From a virus: a stretch of DNA of 33,697 bases. This document shows positions 29,280 through 33,697 of this stretch, one piece after another. The stretch is taken from the IMG/VR virus record IMGVR_UViG_3300030329_000852, positions 1 to 33,697 of that record; one strand, 5' to 3'. How positions within the stretch are numbered: position 1 is the stretch's first letter; the number at the start of each line of letters is the position of its first letter. A model generated the notes under the pieces. It did no database searches, was not told where the DNA came from, and saw only the letters and a program-made list of their open reading frames with translations. The translations under genes and the position numbers were made by a program.

Positions 29280-30583
29280 AACTCTCCTGTATGTGTAAAT
29301 GGGTTATAATTACTCGATGCGGATCTTGGCATCGGTTGGTTCCAGTTAGTTCTTTCTTTTAGGCCAATAGCTAAATACCTAAAGGCATCGGCTGCATGGC
29401 TAGAGAAATCATGAACTGGACTATTTCTAAAACTTCTTGTTCTTTCATTATAGGCTCGATGGTAATGCCTTAACGCATCCAGACCTAGCTTGCAACGCTC
29501 ACTATCAAACCAACATCGTGGTATTAACATTTGTGCTGCGTGTATACCATCCTCTAATGGCAGCTTTGGTGCCACCCTAAAGTCTAGTCCTAGGTCGTAG
29601 GCTACTTCTCTTCTGCTTTTACCAGAGCCAAGCTCTCGTACTTCTATATCATGGGGTGCTATATGATCCCCGTATAAATATTTTTTTCTCTGCAATACAT
29701 CCACATAATGGGGTAACCCCTCATTTCTATTCTCATAATAATCAATGACATTAATGGCACGCCCATCATTCTGTGCAAACCATATCGCTGTACTATCGCC
29801 AATTCCTAGATCCCAATAAGTATCTACTTTTAAAGAAGGATCATAAGGAACTTTGGTAATACGATTATCTTCCATCGCTTCTTCTAAATACTTGCCATAG
29901 ATTGAGCCGGGTACATTTGCCACCCAACTACATTCAAATTCCTGATTGTATTGATCTTCGGTCATCATAGTCTGTGCAGCTTCTAGTTCTTCCTGATCAA
30001 CTATCCCTGTCTCTGATGCTTTATAGACTACGCTATACCAGTCTTTACTTTTTGTAGCCTGCTCATATAAGTCAAAGAAAGCATTATGCCCTCTAGGTGT
30101 ACCTATAAAATAACAAAAGGTAGGTTTCTCTTTAGAGTTCCTATCCGATAATGCAGGTCGTATTACTTCAGGGAATACCGCTTCTGGGATATCCGCCGTT
30201 TCATCGATGCAGCAGCCGTCAAGGTAAAGGCCCCGGAGGTTATTATAATTTTCTGCTCCGAGCAAACTTATCCTTGCTCCGTTAGGTAGATCTATCCGTA
30301 GTTCCGTTTCATGGAACTTTACATTAGGGATCTTCCTAGAAAAATCTTTTAAATAGTCAAATGCAACACTTTTAGCCTGCCTATAAGTAGGTGCTATATA
30401 CGCATACCTTGGATTAGGTCTAGCATTTAGTATTGCTTCTCTTAATAGATGATTAATAATCATCACAGTCTTACCCCACCTTCTATGCATTACCAGTACC
30501 GCCCATCGGTGTTTTGGCAATTCAGCGTGTAGTTTTGCTTGGAGTGGTCTTGGTGTGTAGGGTATTTCAATGTGTGTGGGCAA
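29276..30583 (-). CDS. terL: Terminase large subunit (TerL)
   Basis: 435 aa. The ATPase domain has a variant Walker A (MHRRWGKT, about 32-39), Walker B (GLYLDGCCIDE, 118-128) and an FIGTPRG motif III (159-165). The nuclease domain has YWDLGIGDSTAIWF (D258, D263) and HDFSSHAADAFRYLAIG with D399. It translocates and cuts DNA during packaging. The start is TTG 30583, seven bases after AAAGGAG; no ATG fits better. A consensus TATAAT lies 20 bases upstream. The 241-base gap to the small terminase is exceptional in this array. Confidence 0.93.
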   Translation of the reverse strand: MPTHIEIPYTPRPLQAKLHAELPKHRWAVLVMHRRWGKTVMIINHLLREAILNARPNPRYAYIAPTYRQAKSVAFDYLKDFSRKIPNVKFHETELRIDLPNGARISLLGAENYNNLRGLYLDGCCIDETADIPEAVFPEVIRPALSDRNSKEKPTFCYFIGTPRGHNAFFDLYEQATKSKDWYSVVYKASETGIVDQEELEAAQTMMTEDQYNQEFECSWVANVPGSIYGKYLEEAMEDNRITKVPYDPSLKVDTYWDLGIGDSTAIWFAQNDGRAINVIDYYENRNEGLPHYVDVLQRKKYLYGDHIAPHDIEVRELGSGKSRREVAYDLGLDFRVAPKLPLEDGIHAAQMLIPRCWFDSERCKLGLDALRHYHRAYNERTRSFRNSPVHDFSSHAADAFRYLAIGLKERTNWNQPMPRSASSNYNPFTHTGEL

Positions 30584-30602
30584 GACACTCTCCTTTCCTA
30601 GT

Positions 30603-30608
30603 ATTATA
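30603..30608 (-). promoter_or_regulatory. Possible -10 element before terL
   Basis: The minus strand carries a perfect TATAAT at 30608-30603, about 20 bases before the TTG start of terL. The expected -35 position (about 30626-30631) has no TTGACA-like sequence, so the promoter is incomplete, would need an activator, or is a chance match. Transcription would begin almost at the ribosome site. Confidence 0.3.
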
Positions 30609-30618
30609 CCCTATAGCA

Positions 30619-30649
30619 GGGGCTGGGTGTTTTTGGGGGTGGTGGGGGG
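30619..30649 (+). other. G-quadruplex-type G-tract
   Basis: Four G-runs (GGGG 30619-30622, GGG 30625-30627, GGGGG 30635-30639, GGGGGG 30644-30649) with spacers of 2, 7 and 4 bases satisfy the G3+N1-7 quadruplex rule. The tract is striking in an AT-rich genome and lies just upstream of terL; the terL transcript would carry the C-rich complement. Confidence 0.65.
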
Positions 30650-30668
30650 TAACTATTTTAAAAAATAG

Positions 30669-30688
30669 CAGCACCAAATCAGCACCAA
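30669..30688. repeat. Direct repeat of CAGCACCAA
   Basis: Two copies (30669-30677 and 30680-30688) are spaced 11 bp apart, about one helical turn, in the terS-terL spacer. Helically phased direct repeats are what a DNA-binding small terminase could recognise at a pac or cos region; this is inference. Confidence 0.45.
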
Positions 30689-30723
30689 CAATAAGCAAAG
30701 CCCTAGAAAACTAGCATTATTGT

Positions 30724-30740
30724 ACGGGTAAGTTACCCGT
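30724..30740. other. 17-bp palindrome in the terS-terL spacer
   Basis: ACGGGTAA-G-TTACCCGT is an inverted repeat with a single central base. With almost no loop it is unlikely to be an RNA hairpin and fits a dimeric protein site or cleavage site. A smaller CTAG-AAAA-CTAG (30703-30714) and CTATTTT-AA-AAAATAG (30653-30668) lie close by. Confidence 0.6.
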
Positions 30741-30750
30741 TACACCTAGC

Positions 30751-30780
30751 AAAACCCCAGAAATCTAAGCTTTCTTGGGG
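30751..30780 (-). terminator. Terminator-like hairpin after terS
   Basis: On the minus strand CCCCA(A)GAAA pairs with TTTCTGGGG (one bulged base, 7-base loop), followed by TTTT. It lies 45 bases beyond the small-terminase stop, in the direction of its transcription. The T-run is short, so efficiency may be modest. Confidence 0.5.
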
Positions 30781-30824
30781 GGACTCGTGCGTAGCTCGGC
30801 AAGACAGAGCCTTCATTACACACA

Positions 30825-31241
30825 CTATTCCTCCGTCTTAACCTCAACATTCCCATTACTCCAACTTAAAGTAACAGCCCCGGTATTACCTGCTTCTGTC
30901 TTAACATCCTTTAATCCATAAGGCTGTATCCTTCCAAGTGTCCACTTGAGACTATCCACTTCTAGCCTTCTACGTTGCACTTCTGCATTCAAGAACTTGA
31001 CATCCATATTGTCTGGCAGCTGCGATGTTGCTAGATCTATTATATGGTCTGCATAGAACTCAGCCTGACACACTCTACCTCTTCGGTAGATCTCCCAATA
31101 CTCATCGTTCTTACGAACTGCATTTGTAATAGATCTATAACTGGGTACATCAGGATTATCTTTGCATATCTTTAACAAGCTTTTGCCTGATGCTAATTCA
31201 TCAGCAATCTTGTTCATAATTGTTTTGTTTACTTTTTTCAT
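30825..31241 (-). CDS. terS: Terminase small subunit (TerS)
   Basis: 138 aa. The N-terminal part (IADELASGKSLLKICKDNPDV then PSYRSITNAVRKNDEYWEIY) is a helix-turn-helix for recognising the packaging site. The centre (CQAEFYADHIIDLATSQ) and then (AEVQRRRLEVDSLKWTLGRI followed by QPYGLKD) match small terminases of many podoviruses and prophages, in which R-x-R-x-D-x-x-K-W forms the oligomerisation helices. No clear ribosome site precedes the ATG at 31241, next to a divergent, hairpin-rich region. Confidence 0.85.
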   Translation of the reverse strand: MKKVNKTIMNKIADELASGKSLLKICKDNPDVPSYRSITNAVRKNDEYWEIYRRGRVCQAEFYADHIIDLATSQLPDNMDVKFLNAEVQRRRLEVDSLKWTLGRIQPYGLKDVKTEAGNTGAVTLSWSNGNVEVKTEE

Positions 31242-31259
31242 AGCGAATCACTTAAGGTA

Positions 31260-31354
31260 AAAATAGGGGATTACAATTCTGGTTGTGAATTATTTGGAGT
31301 CTGAAGCCACCCCTATTTTAGAACAAAATACTTTATTTTCGCACCATTCACAAC
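31260..31354. promoter_or_regulatory. Hairpin-rich divergent intergenic region
   Basis: Within the 194-bp gap between terS and the rightward operon there are a perfect 10-bp inverted repeat AAAATAGGGG/CCCCTATTTT (31260-31269, 31310-31319; loop 40), a smaller AATTC/GAATT inside it, and GTTGTGAAT/ATTCACAAC (about 31283-31291 and 31346-31354) whose left arm lies in the loop of the first. The two larger stems overlap, so they are mutually exclusive: a possible switchable structure, or DNA sites for a phage regulator. Confidence 0.5.
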
Positions 31355-31381
31355 ATATATTATCAATAGTTATCAAATACC

Positions 31382-31409
31382 TTGACAGTATCTGTCAATA
31401 TGATATTTA
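31382..31409 (+). promoter_or_regulatory. Promoter with 17-bp inverted-repeat operator for the rightward accessory operon
   Basis: TTGACAG-TAT-CTGTCAA (31382-31398) is a perfect inverted repeat of the same TTGACA-N5-TGTCAA form as at 6359-6375. Rightward, TTGACA, 16 bases, TATTTA (31404-31409) is a usable sigma70 promoter 27 bases before the ATG at 31436. The symmetric arm gives TTGACA on the other strand with TGATAA 17 bases on, so terS might also be served from here. Confidence 0.6.
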
Positions 31410-31435
31410 AATAGGTATAACAAATGGAGGTCTGA

Positions 31436-31600
31436 ATGACTAAATATAACATAGAACTAACAAAGAAAGAGTTACAAATCTTAAAGATGAGACTGAAGGG
31501 CAGTATTGATACAAAAGAAATCATAGCTGATCCAAGGTTAAAAGCTATACAAACAATCTGGGATAAGCTTCTTGAACATGATGTTAAGGAGATTGCATAA
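31436..31600 (+). CDS. Hypothetical protein, 54 aa
   Basis: ATG 31436 with GGAGGT four bases upstream; TAA overlaps the next ATG (TAATG). The product begins MTKYNIELTKKELQILKMRL and is a charged helical protein (DPRLKAIQTIWDKLLEHDVK). The N-terminal ELTKKELQILKMRL is vaguely like the start of short HTH or helical-hairpin proteins, but no family is recognised. It is the first gene of the rightward accessory operon. Confidence 0.65.
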   Translation: MTKYNIELTKKELQILKMRLKGSIDTKEIIADPRLKAIQTIWDKLLEHDVKEIA

Positions 31601-32082
31601 TGAGTACAAGAAGCACACTAACAGTAAGAACAGATAATTCAGTTATTCACTTTTATAGACACTATGATGGTTACATAGCTGAAGCAGGACAAACTATACA
31701 GCTAGCTTTAGCAGAAGCTTATAGCCATGCAAACAAGAATGCTAGCAGATCAATAGAGCATCCGCACTTTAAAAAGTTTGTTAACATGATAATGAGCCAT
31801 AAGTATGAAGCTAGTAAATATCGTTCAGAACAACCAGTTTATGAACTGATAGAAGATCCTGTTTTTCATGCTGACAGAGAGTATCATTATGAAGTAACTT
31901 TTAACGATGCTGGGTATGTAAACATTGAAGTAGAATCATGGTTAGTAAACTTTGATTGTAAAACAGAAAGACATGAAGTTATATTCGATGGTGGCTTTGA
32001 TGCTTACAAAGAGCTAGTAACAAAAGAAATGGCTATCGTTGCTGAAAGAATAGCAGAGCTAGAAAAGAAAAGAGGTGCATAA
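31600..32082 (+). CDS. Uncharacterised protein with STRS...YRHYDGY N-terminus
   Basis: 160 aa. It begins MSTRSTLTVRTDNSVIHFYR then HYDGYIAEAGQTIQLALAEA. From memory, the MSTRSxI...YxHxDGY pattern occurs in a family of small phage and plasmid proteins without known function. The middle part is His/Tyr-rich (REYHYEVTFNDAGYVNIEVE), suggesting a beta domain, and the C-terminus is a helix (VAERIAELEKKRG). It overlaps both neighbours by one base (TAATG), so translation is coupled. Confidence 0.7.
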   Translation: MSTRSTLTVRTDNSVIHFYRHYDGYIAEAGQTIQLALAEAYSHANKNASRSIEHPHFKKFVNMIMSHKYEASKYRSEQPVYELIEDPVFHADREYHYEVTFNDAGYVNIEVESWLVNFDCKTERHEVIFDGGFDAYKELVTKEMAIVAERIAELEKKRGA

Positions 32083-32273
32083 TGATAGATGTTCTTATAA
32101 CTGATTATGGTACTAAATGTAAATTCCATCTCAAGAGCAATCAAGCTCTTGACTGGTGGAACTATCATGTAGCTAACAATAACTACACAGCAGAGCGTAA
32201 ATACGCTAATGACATATACTGCGGTATGGTTACCAATGGTTTAAATATACAAGTATTAAGGAGAGTTGCGTGA
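32082..32273 (+). CDS. Hypothetical protein, 63 aa
   Basis: Starts MIDVLITDYGTKCKFHLKSN; Trp/Tyr/Asn-rich middle (ALDWWNYHVANNNYTAERKY). ATG overlaps the TAA of the previous gene and its own TGA overlaps the next ATG (TGATG). No motif is recognised. The tight coupling argues that it belongs with the flanking genes as a unit. Confidence 0.6.
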   Translation: MIDVLITDYGTKCKFHLKSNQALDWWNYHVANNNYTAERKYANDIYCGMVTNGLNIQVLRRVA

Positions 32274-32608
32274 TGCAATTAATAAAATTACCTAAACTTC
32301 TATACTTTGATTACCTTGATGTATCAAGAGAAGAGAATAGAACTTTTCCAAATTTAATTAAAGAAACTAAAAAAAATATATTTGTAGAGAAGGTTTATAA
32401 CAATGCTTTAAGGTCTTTATATTATGAAGCATGGTATTGGTCGCAACCACATTGGGCTATGCCAATAGGCGATCCAGATGGATCAAAATATACATCATCA
32501 AGGTATACAGTTATAGCTATTAATAAACATTTCAAACATTTAACTGATATAGAAGATTGGAATAATTGTTTTGATGAATGTGGTAACTTTATTAAAAAAG
32601 ATATTTAA
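32273..32608 (+). CDS. Hypothetical protein, 111 aa
   Basis: ATG 32273 is preferred over the GTG at 32270 because AAGGAGA is well spaced and the TGATG overlap couples it to the gene before. The sequence is rich in aromatic residues (LRSLYYEAWYWSQPHWAMPI) and ends with Cys-containing DWNNCFDECGNFIKKD. No family recognised. It is the last gene of the rightward accessory operon and its stop is three bases from the stop of the converging DUF6362-like gene. Confidence 0.6.
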   Translation: MQLIKLPKLLYFDYLDVSREENRTFPNLIKETKKNIFVEKVYNNALRSLYYEAWYWSQPHWAMPIGDPDGSKYTSSRYTVIAINKHFKHLTDIEDWNNCFDECGNFIKKDI

Positions 32609-32610
32609 AC

Positions 32611-33033
32611 TTAACTCTGAAGCCCTTTAATAAGATAGTATGCTTTGATAAGGGCTTTCTCATACTTACCCTTTACACTTCTAGGATCACAATGAAACCG
32701 CTTGGATAGATACTTCCATCGTGGGCCACGCTCTCTATTCACAGCACTCTGTACAGTATACCATAGCACCATTCTATCTTCCTTCTTTAACTCCCACCCT
32801 ATCTCCAGAGCAAACTCTAATCGTGTTATATCCTCTCTAGTAGGTGTCATCCTTACTTCCTTTTCCCAACCATATCCGCTCCAAGCATTTGCTAAGGAAT
32901 AGTCAGGCCACATAGAACTGTACTGTTTCTTTTTAATAACTGGTGGCAAGTGATGTAGAGTTACTGCTGCCTGCCTGTATAAACTTTCCAAACTAGCCAT
33001 ATCCCAGTTCATTGCCAATAACCTAGAGTTCAT
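32611..33033 (-). CDS. DUF6362-like HTH protein, possible late regulator
   Basis: 140 aa from ATG 33033 (MNSRLLAMNWDM), five bases after AGAGGT. It reads LYRQAAVTLHHLPPVIKKK, then MWPDYSLANAWSGYGWEKE, ITRLEFALEIGWELKKEDRM-VLW and GPRWKYLSKRFHCDPRSVKG-KYEKAL. From memory this A-x-T-L-x-x-L-P-P...W-P...YGW...W-x-x-L...HTH order is the DUF6362 family of alphaproteobacterial phages and gene-transfer agents. The last 35 residues form a sigma-region-4-like helix-turn-helix. As the final gene of the early leftward operon it holds the place where phages often encode a late-gene activator or antiterminator; that role is inferred. Confidence 0.65.
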   Translation of the reverse strand: MNSRLLAMNWDMASLESLYRQAAVTLHHLPPVIKKKQYSSMWPDYSLANAWSGYGWEKEVRMTPTREDITRLEFALEIGWELKKEDRMVLWYTVQSAVNRERGPRWKYLSKRFHCDPRSVKGKYEKALIKAYYLIKGLQS

Positions 33034-33577
33034 ACAATACCTCTGCTTCATCCAGCCAATCACTTCTATCTACCCGGGATAACCCTCCAACAAACTTTAC
33101 TGTCTGGTTATACCTATCTAAACTTAATCTTCTACGCAAGGTTCTAAACACTCTTTGCGTTCTCCAATCAATAACATCCATCCTTTTACGCAGATCCTTG
33201 GCACTTCTATAAGCAGGGTTCATGTTTAGCGTTACCCTTCTTAACAAGTCTTGCACATCCTCTTTATCTACCATAGGTGATTCGCTAGTTTGATTATTTC
33301 CATCAATATCGCAATCATCAACAGATAAAATCTGTCTCTGCAAACTAGCACTTTGCTTAGTGTTTCCAAAATCCCTCTTGACAACCCTATCTGGCAACAA
33401 GTAATAACTAGTGTTAATACTAGTATTACTAGTTATAACTATATAGCTATATATAGCTTCTCTAATTAGCTCTCTTTTAAAACAATAAGAATCTAGGTGG
33501 GTTGATACTGCTCCTCTAGATAACTGGTTATTACTAGTGTTAACTAGAGAGTTATAACTAGTGTTTTCACTCTTCAT
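33023..33577 (-). CDS. Early protein of unknown function carrying iteron-like DNA
   Basis: 184 aa from ATG 33577, five bases after AGAGGA; a longer reading from 33628 lies inside the zinc-ribbon gene. The N-terminal 60 residues are Ser/Asn/Thr-rich (NTSYNSLVNTSNNQLSRG, SNTSINTSYYLL) because the DNA there is full of ACTAGT palindromes. It then has RGAVSTHLDSYCFKRELIRE, and a basic C-terminal half (SAKDLRKRMDVIDWRTQRVF, RTLRRRLSLDRY) suited to DNA binding. A replication-initiator role with the origin inside its own gene, as in lambda O, is an attractive guess, but I see no known initiator motif. Confidence 0.55.
   Translation of the reverse strand: MKSENTSYNSLVNTSNNQLSRGAVSTHLDSYCFKRELIREAIYSYIVITSNTSINTSYYLLPDRVVKRDFGNTKQSASLQRQILSVDDCDIDGNNQTSESPMVDKEDVQDLLRRVTLNMNPAYRSAKDLRKRMDVIDWRTQRVFRTLRRRLSLDRYNQTVKFVGGLSRVDRSDWLDEAEVLYEL
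33404..33458. repeat. Palindrome cluster with ACTAGT cores (proximal)
   Basis: ACTAGT occurs at 33407-33412, 33419-33424 and 33428-33433. AATACTAGTATT (33416-33427) is a perfect 12-bp palindrome flanked by ATAACTAGT and ACTAGTTAT arms, and AGCTATATATAGCT (33445-33458) is a perfect 14-bp palindrome. The block is very AT-rich and lies within the coding region of the 184-aa gene. Confidence 0.75.
33521..33565. repeat. Iteron-like T(A/T)ACTAGTGTT repeats (distal)
   Basis: TTACTAGTGTT (33531-33541) and TAACTAGTGTT (33555-33565) are direct copies of the element also found at 33405-33415. A degenerate TAACTAGAG lies between them and TAACTGGTTA (33521-33530) precedes them. With the proximal cluster this gives at least three direct iterons and five exact ACTAGT cores in about 160 bp. 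Confidence 0.7.
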
Positions 33578-33697
33578 GCTTATCCTCTTTTTTTCTTTTA
33601 CCCCAATACACCAATACAAAAGCTTCACACTCTGGGCAGGACAAGTTCGTTACCATGCTATGCGACTCATCCTCTTTACAGTCTTTATGGCTACCCA
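33567..33697 (-). CDS. Small zinc-ribbon protein, 3' part (gene crosses the window ends)
   Basis: This is the other end of the 54-aa CxxC protein that starts at 133. The part here includes the second knuckle CPEC and a basic/acidic tail ending KHEE, then TGA. Its stop overlaps the ATG (33577) of the next leftward gene by 11 bases, consistent with a tightly packed operon. Reading starts outside this copy, so the fragment alone has no proper start codon. Confidence 0.75.
   Translation of the reverse strand, partial: GSHKDCKEDESHSMVTNLSCPECEAFVLVYWGKRKKEDKHEE
33599..33696. repeat. Terminal direct repeat, right copy
   Basis: Exact copy of bases 1-98. The only disagreement is the last base of the window (33697), which may be an assembly-end error. 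Merging the copies closes the genome and completes the zinc-ribbon gene that is cut by both window ends. Confidence 0.9.

Noticed and set aside
30785-30830. tRNA-like D-arm (GCGTAGCTC...GAGC) downstream of terS
   Set aside because: No anticodon stem, T-arm or acceptor pairing follows; treated as a chance match or at most a remnant.
32620-32657. AAGCCCTT/AAGGGCTT inverted repeat at the convergent gene ends
   Set aside because: It lies in coding sequence of the DUF6362-like gene, has a 22-base loop and a poor T-run, so I did not call a terminator although it could help end the rightward operon.
33600-33628. Upstream in-frame start at 33628 for the 184-aa gene
   Set aside because: It lies within the zinc-ribbon coding region without a ribosome site; ATG 33577 has AGAGGA well placed.
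1-33697. CRISPR array, rRNA, insertion sequences, reverse transcriptase or diversity-generating retroelement
   Set aside because: No regularly spaced repeats, no transposase or RT motifs and no template/variable repeat pair were seen.

Overview
The window is almost certainly one complete, circularly permuted genome of a short-tailed (podovirus-type), probably temperate, marine phage of an AT-rich host. Positions 1-98 are repeated exactly at 33599-33696, and a small zinc-ribbon gene reads straight through the joined ends, so the unit genome is about 33.6 kb. The morphogenesis genes follow the podovirus order: small and large terminase, portal, scaffold, capsid, tubular proteins A and B, internal virion proteins including a T7 gp13-like GNAT protein, and a tail fibre with a T7 gp17-like N-terminus. 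Several families (the lysine-rich small proteins, the protein starting MAHFAKIDENN, the 3TM holin) are, from memory, typical of phages of marine alphaproteobacteria such as SAR11. No RNA polymerase, DNA polymerase, primase or helicase is visible, so transcription and replication must rely on the host.

Layout. (1) An AT-rich divergent control region (2817-2909) carries twin TTTATAAA palindromes. Leftward from it runs an early operon: a Cro-like HTH protein, a hypothetical gene, a cytosine-C5 methyltransferase with a second long gene overprinted on it, a 56-aa protein, an adenine-type methyltransferase, a 48-aa protein, then across the circle join the zinc ribbon, a gene carrying iteron-like repeats, and a DUF6362-like HTH protein. 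(2) Rightward from the same region (2910-5363) runs a recombination operon: PD-(D/E)XK exonuclease, a membrane protein, a putative single-strand annealing protein, an excisionase-like HTH protein and small genes. It meets the tyrosine integrase head to head. (3) From 31241 down to 5353 every gene is leftward: packaging, head, tail, internal proteins, fibres, lysis genes, small basic proteins, integrase. (4) A short rightward operon of four uncharacterised genes (31436-32608) sits between the small terminase and the early operon.

The strongest novel signals are: a 431-codon frame almost wholly overprinted on the C5-methyltransferase gene, with six W/Y-P-T-P repeats and what looks like its own start; an identical-architecture 17-bp inverted repeat (TTGACA-N5-TGTCAA) at both the integrase promoter and the promoter of the four-gene rightward operon; an ACTAGT palindrome/iteron cluster inside an early gene that could be the replication origin; and a 241-bp terS-terL spacer packed with symmetric elements and a G-quadruplex-type tract. 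All functional statements rest on motif reading by eye; no searches were run.
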